NCBI GenBank assembly: GCA_016165875.1 | Contig: JABBOT010000009.1 | Coordinates: 14,982,566 to 15,046,565 of the forward strand | Reading direction: 5' to 3' | DNA length: 64,000 nt | Source of the DNA: Acanthopleura granulata | Taxonomy: Eukaryota > Mollusca > Polyplacophora > Chitonida > Chitonidae | Shown here: positions 12,751 to 26,889 of the stretch, in pieces | Layout: every line of letters starts with the position of its first letter | Numbering within the stretch: position 1 is the first letter of the stretch | The notes under the pieces: generated by a model | Seen by the model: only the letters and a program-made list of their open reading frames with translations | Databases searched by the model: none | Told to the model about the DNA's origin: nothing | Program-made: the position numbers and the translations under genes

Positions 12751-13747
12751 CGTAATGGTAACACTATGGCAAAGGAAAATATTAAACAAATGGCTTGTTC
12801 AACTCCCAGACAGAGATAGGCTTTACACAAGACCAAACAAAGAAACACAAAGTCGCTTGACTAAGTTCAATACATATATTCGACCAAGTAGACAAATCGT
12901 ACAACTGACAATAATATACTAAAACAACACAGATAATTACAAAAAATATATATATATAGTTTCTTACTGATGAGAGCATCCAAATCCAAATGGAATATTC
13001 TGGCCGCTCAGGGCAAGTCAATCCACCTAAATACAGAATCCACTGTCCTTGAGAATTCTCAAATCGAAGGATGACAGGTCCTGTAAGTGACAAACAACGG
13101 TGGCCATGGTACGCCGACTATGGTATATATCCAACTTCCCGGCAAGGTGCAACTTTCCAGGGCAACGAGTTGACAATAGCGTCCGTGATGCACGAGCATT
13201 CGATGTATGCTTCACTCCTCAGAAATATACACAAAGTCACCTTCAAGGTACACTGGCATGAAATGTACGTAATCTCACAAAGAGACGATGAGAGATAAAA
13301 GCTCCAAAATAAGGTCTCAAACAAAATAGCAAATGTCGAAACACAAGCTCACAAATGGGTGCGCACTGAAAAATGGAGTACATATTGATATATGGACGAA
13401 AGTCAATATGACTGCTCTCAAATGAAGTTGAGTAAAAGACTGCTGTCAAATGGACATGAGTAAAAGACTGCAAACTATACAACTTCTTCCCTTATATTTA
13501 TAGATTAACGTAAAGAAAATTGTGGATGGTTTGATCCTAAATATGTTTACAACATGGGTACATCTTTCCAGAATGTACGCTCTATGTACAATAACAAGAA
13601 ACTGATAAACATAGAAGCCTCGAGACTGAATTCCAGTGCAGGCCACAACGTACACAGAGGGAAAATTGTAGGTCAGATACTGACCTGGTCAGCTCAGTGA
13701 CAAATAAAAAAATATCCTACACTATCTTATGGACCTGGTTCGTAACA
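12751..13747 (-). mobile_element. Solitary LTR of the same retrotransposon family
   Basis: On the minus strand it starts TGTTACGAACCAGGTC at 13747 and aligns through the whole LTR, sharing tatgtattgaactta and catttgttta near its end. There is no interior sequence on either side, as expected after LTR-LTR recombination. The short flanks (gatt / gatg) may be a decayed target-site duplication. Several 60-100-codon frames here are fortuitous. Confidence 0.8.
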
Positions 13748-14833
13748 GATGTTACCGACAAACAATTGCGCCTACCCCACGAGGGCGTAGGTATCTGCTT
13801 CAGTTTGATAAACCAGTTGGCATTTACTATGTCTGCTGTAGTTCATGGCCTCCTCATTAGATTTCAGATGATATATGTAAATTACGCATGACGGATGGGC
13901 TGGGGTATAGATATCGGGTAAATATAATTTTTATTTGTCTCGATATATTCCGTACTGAGACTATATGGAAAGTTATTGCGAAACTTATCCTCATATGAGT
14001 ACAGGTACTCGCCCCTACTGGCGAAGACCGATGGCCTTCAAATAAACATAAACTGCGCAAACGGCCACAGAGTCACCTAGGCCCTACACGAAATGAGAGG
14101 GGGCTAATCTACAAGATCCCTGAGCTTTTGTCGTAACAAGTTACATTGTTATTTGTCTAAAATGTGTGATATCGGCAACTAAGCCGGAATTTAATTTTAT
14201 TTCCCAACAATTAATATAATTACTAGGATGAACATATAGCCACCTTAAATCAGAAGAGATTTGTTGTCACTATTTGCGGTAGTTGGATATTTGATGAAAC
14301 CTAACAGAATAAATTAAGAATTTTCAAATCAAGCAATCGTCCCAATTCGCATGGGGTTAAGTGTCGTCTTTGGCATCGATTGCCTGCGACATGGCTAAAT
14401 TCCAAAACAGCCACAACCTCCAATAGATGAAATAAATGAATTTGTATCACTAAATTTGGAGGTCTTGCCCCCAGAGTGAAGTTATAGGTATATGACTGTG
14501 TAATTTAATAAAATATACTCACATGGTGAATTTGATTGTCTTTACTCCCAATTTATGAATATGGCAACATTTTCCATCACAGCAGGCATTTTACCTCATG
14601 TACGTTCCCATTATGAATTTGACTGGATGTGCAGATGCATTTACTCTGACAAAAATCTGATGGCCTTTTCGCTCACACCATTAATTTCAGCACATTTACT
14701 CACACAACTCAAATCTGACACACAAATCTGACACACAACACAAATTTCCATTGACATTATGATTTTTTACACGTTTTAAGTCATATTAAATCAAAAAGTC
14801 TAAGTAACTCAGTGCGCCTCATTCAGATGTTAT

Positions 14834-15179
14834 TGACCGCCAAAGTGGGCTGGTGGTTAGAACGTCAGCATCGTGGTCGGGAGATCCAGATTCAACTCAG
14901 GACCGGGTCATACCAAAGACTTTAAAAATGGCACTAGTTGCTGCCTCGTTTCGCGCTCAGCATTAAGAGATTAGAGCAAGAAAACAGGACTGGTCGGCCC
15001 GGTGAGTATAATATGACTGGGTTGGGTGTCTGGTGTGTTCGGCATGATGTTCCAGTGGCGGCAGCACTTTGGGTGCATGGACTCGTCCTGCCACAAGAAG
15101 ACACGCTATATGCACACACCATATGGCTGAAACATTATTAAATACGCCGTTAAACCCCATGCACTCACTCACTCACTCA
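14834..15179 (+). mobile_element. SINE family B, full length
   Basis: A tRNA-like head (aaagtgggctggtggttaga, then caactcaggaccgggtcata) and a body with accaaagactttaaaaatgg and gactggtcggcccggtgagt. The tail is ggctgaaacattattaaata, followed by (CTCA)n. Open frames here on both strands are by-products. Confidence 0.88.
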
Positions 15180-18100
15180 AATGGAACGGGATATCGAAAA
15201 GTCCCATTAAAATGTACTTACTGGCCAATGCAAAATCTTGGATCCACCATCTTTTCACTTCTCTTAGTGGTAGTGTCCTGGACTTCAGCTCTAACAATAT
15301 CAGGAAATCTGCATTGATCGTTCGTAAATGTTAGTCAGTGTCTGCGTTCCGTTGTCACTTTATTTTGGACAATGCCCTCTGAAACAAAGACAAAAAAACC
15401 CTCCCAAAACAAAGTTGTTTTCAAGTATTTTTATTACCAATAAAACATCCTTGACAATTCTCCTTGAATCTAGCAGATGGCAGCCTAAAAGCAAATAAAC
15501 AAACCTCTATGACAGTGTGGTCTTTGGACAGTGGTTCAAGGTATAATAGGTCGAACACAGCCTCTTGTCAGTTTACCTCAGTTAACATTAATTCATTCTA
15601 ACTGTTCTAGTAAATGTTTAATCGTGTTGTCATGAAAACAGTCCTTGAAACTCATCCTTGAAGAATATTCGAGATAATATCTTTTAAGACGACTAATATA
15701 GAGTCAGGTGTTCGGTAGACTGGACTAACTTACTGAAGACAATGAAATAACCTTGTGAAAAACTGGGACATTATTATTGGTTTCGCCAGTCGCTCAATCC
15801 GAAGCCGTTGATTACGAAGGTCCGCACATCTGGGACCGTCTGAACGACCGGCTGTACTCATCGAAGAACATCCATCCTGAATATATAATCAGTACACTGC
15901 CGCTATTGAGCTTGCCAACTGTCACTTAAATAGAAACATTTGACCCATTGATTCGTTAGTGTTTAGTTTAGGACTTTCAAAGAAGTCCTCTCTCCTGCGA
16001 TGGCAGTATAAGGTTTACGGGTCAAGGAATCCGTCACCATAGTCTGGTAGTAAACCACCTACCTTCACCAGGCATCTGATAAACTTTGCGACTTAAATCC
16101 GCAGCCGAAACAGCAGGAAATGGAATTGAACACGCGACCTAAGTGGTCAAGGATCTGATGCTAGCAAGCAGTTTGAATATCTGTGTTGTCAAAATCTGTC
16201 AAATTTCAAGGGCCCAAAATATCCTCCAAACTGTAAAATCGTGTTTGAAATTTTCACCTGGCAGAAAACGATTTCTATAACAACGCCCTTTTGATATCTG
16301 TCCGTTCACATTAGGACGTTTGCCGGGCAAAAATGGATGCGATAACAGTGAAGGAAGTTTTATGTAGGCTGACTTAGTACTTTGATCGACACCACCGTGC
16401 TGTATTGGTGGAAGCTGTCCAAATCAATGAACATGTAAGACAGCACAAACAAGAGCATGAGCCTTGTTGACCGATTTATTGTCACCAAGGCCCGGCTAAC
16501 AATATGCGCTGCGGAAGCCTTGATTTTCCAAGGCCGGCTGGTGACATTAAAAATGTGTCTGGCAGATACATATGCCAAGGTTTCATGATATTACCACTTG
16601 ATCGCAATATTTAAAGCGCTCAATTTTCACCTTTTGCTCAAAAGGGGATAATTAATTTAAGACCGTGTCATTTTCAACCAATTACACAATGAAAAAGTGG
16701 AAATAACAGTAGTTGACATGTCATGTCGTGACACAAATGCAGTCAAATATCAAATAGTTTGGATTGCTGGAATACACATAGCCTTTCTTTTCGACTTCAG
16801 TCAAACCAGACTATACGTTATGTATATGACCTCATAGCCACCATACAATGCATCGCGCCCTGACTGGCTTCCTCTCCGGCCGTACTGCGGCGGATAAGTC
16901 TAGCCCTCCCACTGGGCGTCCCCCGGCCTGTGTCGCACAACGTGAAATATCTTTGAAAACGGTGTAAAATATCAGTCAAATAAATAAAAAACAATACATA
17001 GGTGGGAAAAACTATAATAGTGACAAGAAGAAAAAAAGGGGAAGAAGACAAAAAAAAAAGAGGTAACCCTCTTAAATTCATAACTATTCAAACTTTTTTT
17101 CATTGCTGGAATTTAATTCTCATGCGTCATTTTATTGGTTACAATGATTCTGATTCTAAACGTGAAACAGCGCTCAAACAGTCGCATGTATACAAGTGCA
17201 TCCCTAAAATAAGCCATTTTGGACACTTCCTAGGCGCTTGGCACCACAAAAATTCAGCCATGCACGTTCAAACGTGTTGCCAGTTTATAACTATGTCACC
17301 AGGGATGCTTAAGCAGTGACGAAAGCTGTCCAGTATCCATTAAATGATGGTCATGGTGTATCAAAGTCTAAAAAATATTTTGAATAAATGTGTGTTTGAC
17401 AGATAAAACCGAATGGGCATGAAAAGTGACAGGCATAGGCATCGAGATTTGTCGGATTTTTGTACGATTTGGGGCAACAGTGTTACGGAATTGGAGAGAA
17501 ACAGTATGTATGAGCTGAAGGAAATCAGCATTGTCTTTGAGTAAGAGGAAAAATACTCACTGGAAATGTCACACCACAAGGTCGGACAGGATTTCAGTTT
17601 GTCAGCAGTCTGGAACAACAACACCACTAATCAGATACCTACCAGAAGTGTTGACCTGCGAGAAGTAGACTTTGTTTCGACGAAAACCATAAATCCATTC
17701 GAAGGGCGAAATGTCAGCAGAACGTGTGACTGCAATCATTTTTCATAATAACCTTTTAGGAGTTTACCGAGGCAGTGTTCTCTGATCATAAACAGGGCTT
17801 TCAGACATTTCCCGTAAATAATTTAAGAAGCAACACAGCTGGCTTGGTGCGAACTCGAATCATACAGTGAGGTTATTTAAACTTCCCAGCCGTTGTCCGA
17901 CTGGCGTACTGGCGAATTATTGGAAGGAAAGCATCCCAGATTGGGGCATACTGACTCATCGGGGCAGTGATCGATCTACAGGATGATTTCTTGCTAAATG
18001 TTGTCAAAAGCTATAATACTCAAATAAATAAGCCAATTAAGAGATTCATTTGGGCGTTCTCATTATTTAGCGACTTTAATGAAGCCATCATCAGAAGACG

Positions 18101-20240
18101 TGTGATGTGAAGGACGTCATAGGTACATAAATAAAAACATACAGCAGGCTCCCAGAAAAGCGCAGTAAAAATGTCATATAGGGCAAAGAATGGTGATGAA
18201 CATTTATGCTGTTGCTTTAGAGTCCACTGAGTGGGTTTGACAGTATAAACAGAGGACTATACATATAAAACACAACCAGTGGCCTCTTCACGGTATCGCG
18301 CAGCAGTTACATGTCAATAAAGTACGTAATAATCGTTCAGAAGAAGAAGGTCCAAAAAATGAATTAAGAATAGATTACAAGTTTGTTAGGGAACAATATA
18401 ATACACATGCGGAATTTATACAAGCACATCTATATGCAGACAATAAACATTTATAGAAGGCATCTATAATGGAGGATACCATTTCATGAAAGCAGTATCT
18501 AGGTGACAATTATTCTGTATATTTTAAGGACGAGAAATGAAATTTTCAAACACAAATAGTTTACTCGGACAGTTACAGATCCTCAAAAGCCATGACTCAA
18601 TGATTTAGCATGGGTCTGATATCCTTGATCGCTACTGCTTCTTCAAATAACACCTCCTTCCAGTTGGGTGAGTTGTTAACAGTCTGAGTGCTACTTAACA
18701 ATAGTGTGTGTATTGGGGAATGTGGCACATCATTGAGCCTGTTTGGAAGGTCGATTAAATCCTTAATATGTTTGAAATGTTCACGTTCCATTATTTAGCT
18801 AGATGTTAAAAGTCTCTTAAGCACGCAGGGTTCCTTTATTAACCTCCAAGAGTTACTGCATGTGAGGAGACGTCTGGTTATGTCATCATACACACCATGT
18901 ATAAAACTTTGCCTATACTGTCAAAGCCCATAATTCAGCTTACTCTAAAACTACACCATAAATGTTTATCAACACCCGTATCCTTATCAGATCATTTGGT
19001 GATGTTTTGCTGGGTACCTGCTATACGTTGGTATATATCTCTGTAACGTGTCTCAGATGGTACATTTCTCATGTGGATAACTTTAATAATGAAAGTCGAA
19101 ATACTGAAAGCGTCAGAGTGAATATCTTCTTTACTTTGCTTATTTACTGTGATAAGCTATTCAGTGGCTCAACCTGATTCTCACCAACACTGACCCCAAT
19201 CTTCATCAAAAGACAGTGTATCTCCATAACAGCTACAGAAAACCGAGGCTGAGTTGACTGTCAAATTCCCAACTAAGTACATGGATGCGGGAATCATCCC
19301 CAAAATTCATTCCAGCCGGAATTCTTTGCATAAAGAAACTAGGCCACATTTGTTCATTGTCGACTCCTCAAGGATGCTATCAATTAGATACATATACAAA
19401 TAAGAATAAGACAACAAACAACCCGCTTGAACCACAAGTGAAGACCTTACCACCTGGTTGAAATTTTTCGCTCTGAAACGCTATGCTACAACATATATTA
19501 AGGCAAAAGTGAAAACCATTAGCATATCATGGAATGTGAACATTTCAAACATAATCGGTCTTCTAAACTGACTCAATGATATGCCACCGGCCCCAGAAAA
19601 AAATTATTGTTAAAGATGAATTGTCCTGTTTGATCAATTTTTTCGCGAAAAATTGGTTCAGTATATCCTACAGGTATCTGAAACACAGAGCCGATGTGAT
19701 TTAAAGAATAAAAGTCGCTACATTTTTTAAAATTTTCCTTTTCAAGACCGATAGGCTGAGTTTCGTGTAGGTTTTTATTCTCTACACACTTATCTGTCCT
19801 TGATGTCCAATAGTGTATAACGTCATAGTGGCGGTTAGCCGTTTGGTGCAGCAATCAACTGTGCTAATCACACACTGAATTACGAAGGGATGAGTTTTCC
19901 TGCCTTCCAATCAGACCCTTCCAAGGGAAGAACCTGAACAATTGCCTCGCGACGTGACCATTTCGAACAGAACAATCACTCTAAATTATGCTCTTGCTGT
20001 TTTGAGAAGAATTGTTTTGATGCGATATACAGACTAATAAACACTGCGCTTCAAAACCGGAAATGCTATATGCGTATATATTGGCATTTAGGCACAACAC
20101 ACCTATGGGACATCGGCAGAAGTGTATGCTGACATTAGTGATGCGTTCTTGTGACATTGTTTGTAGGCGTATTTAAATAGGCGCGGGTCTTATATTCATT
20201 TTTATGTTTAGCAGAAATGATCTAGAAAGAGGTGAATACC
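15180..20240. other. Non-coding apart from one SINE
   Basis: Apart from the SINE at 16858, only short unrelated frames are seen. Confidence 0.5.
16858..16990 (+). mobile_element. SINE family A, decayed
   Basis: Keeps ctggcttcctctccggccgt, a shortened body and a tail (aacgtgaaatatctttgaa, gtcaaataaataaaa). Confidence 0.75.
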
Positions 20241-20244
20241 AGAT

Positions 20245-20700
20245 AAACTCATTGGCCTCGTCCTGTAATCTTAACTTACCTGCCCACTATCATTAACCCT
20301 CACTTACCTTCCCACTGCAATTGATCTTCACATACCCGCTCACTACCATTACTCCTCATTTACCTGCACATTGCCATTAATCCTGACTCGGCCAAAACCT
20401 GGCACTAATCCTCACTTATTCGCGCATAGTCATTAATCCTCACTTAGCCACACAATAGCCTTAATCCCCACTTACCTGCGTACCACCATTGATCTTCACT
20501 TACCTCCTCTCATACACCCGCACATTAGCATTAATCCCTACTTCCTTGTGTATAACCGTTAATCCTCACTTACCCCCTCTCATTTACCTGCACACTACCA
20601 TTAATCCTCACTTACCTACCCTTCATATATCTTTACACTACCATTAATCCTGATTTACCTGCACGCTACCAATAAGTCTACGACGAAGCCTTCCATACCT
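20245..20700. repeat. 28-bp minisatellite
   Basis: Some 14 or more diverged units of the form cttacctgcacactaccatt plus aatcctca. Units vary from 26 to 40 bp, and remnants may reach 20850. No open frame follows the period. Confidence 0.85.
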
Positions 20701-21899
20701 AAACTCTGCCACCAAACCTCACTTGTCTGGAACGTGTTATCAATGATCTCTCAACTACACTCTTTCATTGAGACTCACTTACTTGCACACTGTTGATAAC
20801 CTTACTTTCCAACATACTTTCCCTCGTTAAACCCCACTTATATCCCTCAGTAGCAACGTACTGATATTCCTTTATCTACTTACAAACGAATTCAGCTTAT
20901 ATTTGGGGACCTTGAATCAATGACGAAACTCCATCAAGCACAAGGTATTTTAGCAAACTTATACATATCTAAAAATGCCGGAGTTGTCCAAAAGAACATG
21001 TCACTAAATGACTACTTGTCTAAATAATGAAGAAGGATGGGAAAGCTCGCAGTTGGGGGTTGTGGATGGGTTTCGCGAGAGATGATGCTCTCTAGCACAT
21101 TAGTCGACATGTAATCCAGTCAACCCGTGAATTCACTATCTTGTTCCCCGCCGCTGTCCCAGCCGACGGACCGGCCACGATAACTCTATTCGGAGATGGA
21201 TCTCCTCCAGACGAGTTCATTACGGACATCCTGTAGGTCTAATACGCGTGACATGTAACTCCTTAACCAGCAATACTTCGCGGCTGGACTGTTGCCTGTC
21301 AATCCAGTTCGTTATTAGTCTCGGAAAAATACGCCGATCTCTCGTTACCTGCATTCCGCAGCGCGCAGGTTTGTTAGTGGGATCTACAAAATGTCTCCTG
21401 ATGATGTTGGTGTAGTGTAACCGGTAGGCATTACTGTCAAAACATTAGTCCACAACATTCTTTATCAATATCTTGGCGCTTTGTTCATGTTTTCGGCGCA
21501 GTCGCCTTCGAATACGTTTCAAAACACACCAACAGCACTCAATGGTGTGAAAAATTCTCCAGCATTCACATACGCACTCCGTATATCGATCAAGACAATA
21601 CTTCATTTGCTTGCTCCGTGCGTCACAAGCCATGTGTCACGTTAAGGGTTTTATTACATGATGTTAAGCTTTACAATGATACGTATGTTCATTTCTGGAT
21701 ATCCTACATATGACAAACTCACATTATCGATGCTACATTCGTCTTAGAGTACAAGGTCTATAGTATCGTAATGGCTGCTTAGCCCAAGGCAATACACTCT
21801 ACTACCATACACGCATTTCATGCTTCATGTAGAATCATGGTTACAAGGATTCAATATCCCGTTTACATTACATATTCAACATTATCAAGCATTTAATGC

Positions 21900-22065
21900 A
21901 TTATATCGGGCTCGTCAGCCGCCGAACCTTCGAATGGCTTACAACGTGTTATATCGGATCGTCAGCCGCCCAGCTTTTGCATGGCTCACAATGTATCATA
22001 TCGCCTCGTGAGCCTGGCAGTCCCGATATAACGCGGAATCTATTATATCGACTGCTCATCTGCCA
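21900..22065. repeat. 48-bp tandem repeat with TATATCGG boundaries
   Basis: Three and a half units beginning ttatatcggg at 21901, ttatatcgga at 21949 and tcatatcgcc at about 21996. They share ctcgtcagccgcc and atggcttacaa.gtgt. An inverted cgatataacg is embedded. Confidence 0.75.
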
Positions 22066-22195
22066 TATGCCACATGTATTGTTAACCACCCCGGCTGTGA
22101 CTACTGATATTGCATTCCTGAACATTAATATTAACACTTTACAGTTCTGCCATAATATATTCATTATCAAAATGTATTTTCAGTTAGAATGAATG

Positions 22196-22527
22196 AATGA
22201 ATGCTTATTGTTTAACGCCCTACTCAAGAATATTTCACTTATACGAAGGCGGTGTCTCCTTGGTGCAGGACGGATTTCCACCGTATCTTTTATCTGGTGC
22301 TGCCTCACCGAGACGACTTGCCGAAGACACCCAACAAGCCCCCTCACCCAGTCACATTATACTGACACTGGGCCGACCAGTCCACCCTCTATCCTCTTAT
22401 TGCTGAGCGCCTAGCGAGGAAGCAGAATGTACCATTTTTTAAAGTCTTTGGTATGACCCGACCCAGGTTTGAACCCAGATCTCCCCGTCCGAAAGCGGAG
22501 GCCCAGCCAACTGCGCTATCCGGGCGG
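22196..22527 (-). mobile_element. SINE family B, full length
   Basis: The plus strand shows the inverted tail (cgccctactcaagaatattt), the body (attatactgacactgggccg, aaagtctttggtatgacccg) and the head ending at ctgcgctatccgggcggg. Family-A-like tail sequence is attached to the family B body. Confidence 0.88.
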
Positions 22528-23499
22528 GTTTTCCAGTTAGAAATACACTCATAAAATAATGTGCACAAATGGAAAAAATTGAATACAAAAGGCGTTTCAC
22601 CCGGTTCGGATCACGGACGAGATTGAACTCACTCTACCGCTCACTGCCTTTAAACAAGCTTTCAGCCTCAAAACCCCGTGCCAACACCTCCACCCAAGCT
22701 TCGCCCACCCTATAAGCTCACACTTCTCCGATCCCGATATCTTCGTGCCCTGGATCGAGGAAGTGTTGGGATATTTGTGGTGAAAGAGTGTTGTTTATAT
22801 AGTAAAAAAGACCATAAAATTTTTTTAGACTTTTTTAGTTCGGAGGCTGACGAATTTTACGGTAGGTCATAACACATACTCAATCACGAATAATAAATAC
22901 CTCCATGTCAAAGGGGACGTAACTATAAAAGTAATTTTGATCGATCAGAAAGCAGGGTTATGTAAATCCCGATTAGCGGATATGACATGAATCGGTCCTT
23001 GAAATCATTACCGATTTATCTTTTGAATGTACATAACACTACTCTTATAGGTTAAACGGATGCGAATTCAACTCGATTACAAAGAATTGCCTCTTGCCCT
23101 TTGTTCTGGTAGTGCACACACAAGAACGAAGAGTTGGCAGGATGCCAGTGTGCAGATTTTGGCTGCACAAAGAGCACGTCGACTAGAGACGGGCTTGATA
23201 TCCCTAGAGATTGAAGGGTCCGATTCACGTCAATCAGCCAGTATCAGGTCGGAACATGTCGACCTCTTCTGAAAGCCATGTAAGCTTAGGGCGATGAGGC
23301 ACGTGTTTCTTGGAGAACGTCTAATATTTACGGCCTTACTCTTCCCACTACAATTTACGTTATACTCCCGCGGTGTTCTCCTTTAAAGGATTTGGACTAC
23401 TGCTTTGTGGGCGATGACGTGACCGTAGTCTAACATTTCTTAAAGAGAAATTCTCTTCCATCAAATTGACTATATAGTGTGCATATTTAGATTTTACGT

Positions 23500-23602
23500 G
23501 TGGGAAAGTTCGTTACTAAGTGGCCAAAGGTCGGTGGTTTACGCTGAGCACACTGTTTTCTTCCACCAATAAAACTGACCGTCATCATACATATTATAAA
23601 CA
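23500..23602 (+). mobile_element. SINE family C, body fragment
   Basis: acgtgtgggaaagttcgtta, ggccaaaggtcggtggttta and accaataaaactgaccgtca, without the final tail. Confidence 0.7.
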
Positions 23603-23629
23603 GGGAATAAGTAACAATCAAATGAATAA

Positions 23630-23722
23630 ATAGGAATATTTCACTTATACCAGGAATATTTCACTTATACGACAGCGACCAGCATTATAGTGGGAATAAA
23701 TGAATAAAGAAATAAATTATAT
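23630..23722 (-). mobile_element. SINE tail fragment with a 20-bp tandem duplication
   Basis: aggaatatttcacttatac occurs twice back to back, then gacagcgaccagcattatag. Only the tail and the edge of the body remain. Confidence 0.75.
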
Positions 23723-26214
23723 TTTTCCTCTGAGAAAGCTGTCATTTTTAAGTGCAGAGGAAAGCGGGCTTATGCCGCCGACCTCAAACAAATTACGGCC
23801 GAACTGCCCCACATATTACATAAGTCTTGTACACCATATTCGTGAAAGACAAGTGGTTGTCATCGGACGTTAGGCTGTGCAAAGAGTACTACGAGCCTTG
23901 TCTCCCACGTGTATTGTCAAACAGGTTTTTACAAAGTGTGCTAATATGCGGGGAATCTGTAAAGGTCTTGTTCACGCAGAGCTTGGATTAATGTTCGCCT
24001 ATGTCATGTGCCTATTGCTTAGTGTTCGCGCATGTCTCGTTAATCACGTGCTGATTGCCATCACATGCGGACACCATTTGTTTTTTGGATGGAGGCTCAG
24101 CTGCGCAGGGGAGACGATACAGTTTTCAAAACTCAAAACAAATTCATCAAATATGAAAAGCGAAAAGACATTAGGAAGATACCGTATTTACTTGAAATAC
24201 AATGGTAATTTTTGTGTAAATGTATACAAATATACTCATAAAGACGCTTAAATGATTGCTTTTATCTAGAAACATGATTTTAAATGGATGAGGTATGGAA
24301 AATTGAATATATCAAGGTGTAAGTACGCAATAGATGAAATACGCTTTCATTGTCCGGACCTGTGAGGAAAACTACCATAACTAATCAGAGGACGCCTTTC
24401 ATTTACGTTTGGGAACTTTGACACTATTTAACATTCATAGCTATTCTTCCTTCCTATAGATCCACGTTCTAGATACCAGTCAATTCCAGAACTAAATTTA
24501 GCTTAAATCCAGTTTCTTTAGATCTGTGTTCGCTTATTGTGGAGAGAAAAACGGCTCAGGCCCATCTCGAATTCTTGACAAAAGTTGAATTTAGGGGGAA
24601 AACGTTTACGCCCGCATGTGCACAGAATCTGGATGTAGACTGATAAACGGATGGTTCAGAAAATAGCATCCATAGGCCTACACGAACGTCCAAAGTTATG
24701 TAAAGAAAGTTTTTAAACGTAGAGAGATCACGCCTTCCTGGATGTCCGTTTTATGCATGAATCCAATTCGTTTATAAAACTGAGTTATAAAAATATGTTC
24801 AAAAATATTACTAATATTGATCAGATATTATGGAAAATTCTATTTATTCATCCAGGAATGGATCAAGTGACATTTGCTATATATTTCAAACACTGAAACA
24901 ATTCTTGCTATGGTTCAGGGCAGAAACAATCGCTATGAATAGTTGTCTACAGGAATTTTTGTCAGTCGCCATCATTTCCTGATTTATTGACGACGTGAGG
25001 CCATCTGCGCCGAGTCGGCTTTCTTCCTTGTTAATTTATTTCCGGGAATCTACCTCACTTTTTATGACGACGTCAAGCCTACAAGGAAGAACATGGAGAC
25101 AACTGCGTCGAGGCTTACCCGTGGTATCCCATATCTATAGGATCAAAAGTTCTAATGAATCTCATACGGAAATATAACACACATCTACAGCTGCATGTCA
25201 CACATGGATTAGTTCGTCAGTAATTTGCCAAAGTTCGACGTTTCTCATCCGACTTTTCGTTTTCATTCCCAAATAGATGCCACCGTCATTGTTTAAGTGA
25301 ATAATTCTTTATTATGGTTTCAAGCAACAATCATGTAAATAAATGTTTACGTAAGACACCATAACATCAAAAGCTTTGTATCAACGTTGATGCTATAACA
25401 TGAGCGGTATATGAGGCGTTTCCGTTGTGAGGACGTCATGCGGCAGTTATACAATTAAATAGCTAAATCAGTGTTTGCTTCCCTGCTGTTACGTAATAAT
25501 AAAAAAAAAAACAGAAGATTTCCTTGCACGTCAGGGAACTTGATCAAGGTCGTCTGGAGGGTAAACGTAGCCTGCGCCACAGGTTTCCTAGACACTGAAA
25601 TTAATAACGAATGCGTTTTCCTGCAAGCGATTGCTAACGGTAAACCAGTTGACAACATAAACTTACTTCTGACTTGCACAAGCCCAAGCTTTCAAGCAGT
25701 CAATATGTACTTTGTAATGGTAGCATAATGCGTTGTATCCTGACATTCAAATACATCATACATCATAATGGTTCTTCTCACCTGGGTTAAATCCCATATA
25801 CGACAAAAGCACAGAATAACCTAGGCAGCTTATTTTTATAGACCCTAACACACATTACAACATTATTCTTGAATTATCTGTATAAAAACCTGAGTCACAA
25901 AACCAACTGCTCCCGATGAATGTAGACATGATAAGAGCTTGAATCTCTGTCCACAAGTTCGTCCGAGCCGACTTTCGTATGATATCAATGGGACAAATCA
26001 TGTGCAAATCAGGAGTGGACTGTGGTATGGTGATTAAACCTTCATGCCTTAATTTCAAGCACTAGAACACATACGGTGGGAGTTCAAACCCAGAATAGGA
26101 TAGGCAACCCGCTCCCACTATCATTGTTTATAGCATCTTGTGCACAATACAGAGGGTGGTGTAGGCTCGTGTGACCCTTTGCTCGGTCTAACGTTCGTTA
26201 ATGCGCATTTTTAC
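23723..26214. other. Non-coding apart from a SINE fragment
   Basis: A 124-codon plus frame (23877-24251) has a hydrophobic middle but no recognisable homology or splice support. The rest is short frames and the family C copy at 25193. Confidence 0.4.
25193..25350 (+). mobile_element. SINE family C, diverged
   Basis: gtcacacatggattagttcg, tcagtaatttgccaaagttc, gatgccaccgtcattgttta and caagcaacaatcatgtaaat. Confidence 0.65.
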
Positions 26215-26335
26215 AGGTCAAACGTGGAAAAGTTCGTTAGTATAACATGACAAAGGTTTGTGTTATATCCTGGATATTCCGGGGAATTTCTTCCCCCATA
26301 AATGCCACTGCCATCTTGTAAGTGAAAACCTCCGC
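26215..26335 (+). mobile_element. SINE family C, diverged
   Basis: cgtggaaaagttcgttagta, atgacaaaggtttgtg, and ataaatgccactgccatctt followed by gtaagtgaaa. The preceding 160 bp may be its worn head. Confidence 0.6.
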
Positions 26336-26724
26336 GAGCTGTGCGCTAAACAGCAATCAGATGATATAAATAAGAATTGCGTGAAACGCGAAGTTGTCGG
26401 GCTTTTTAACCATCGAAAATTTCCATGCAGGGCTGATAAGCAATCAAGAATGAAGTCGCGGTGAACTGGTCAAGCCTTAGTCTGACATGATCTGCATCTG
26501 TATGCGTATTTAATATACTAACGGGTATTGCATACAGACGTAAGACCGCATAGGCCCGTAGAATTGGGGGCTCTGTGGCGACCGCTTGCCCTCTGGTGTA
26601 GTCTTTCCCTTCTGTCGTTTAAATCTCCAAAACCACAGACCGTTTTCATATAACATTGACATTGTGTTCCTTGATAATTTGCCTTCACACTTCACATGCT
26701 GTACACATGCAAGAACAGATATGA

Positions 26725-26885
26725 ACATCATACAGATAGTAACTTCATGCAGCTAAAATTATCATGCAGGTAGTGACATCACACAGATGTTAAAACAAAC
26801 GTGCAGCTAGGATATATTATGCAGACAGGACAGCACGCAGGTCAGGACAACAAACATTCAAAAGAAAATATCATGCGGCAAATAA
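26725..26885. repeat. Short degenerate tandem repeat (about 20 bp)
   Basis: Repeated forms of catcatgcaggtagtgacat (for example at 26742, 26761, 26781, 26818), heavily worn. Confidence 0.6.
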
Positions 26886-26889
26886 CAAG

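Noticed and set aside
12624..13655. Several frames of 60-100 codons on the minus strand
   Set aside because: They fall in the solitary LTR and its edges and correspond to nothing conserved in the other LTRs.
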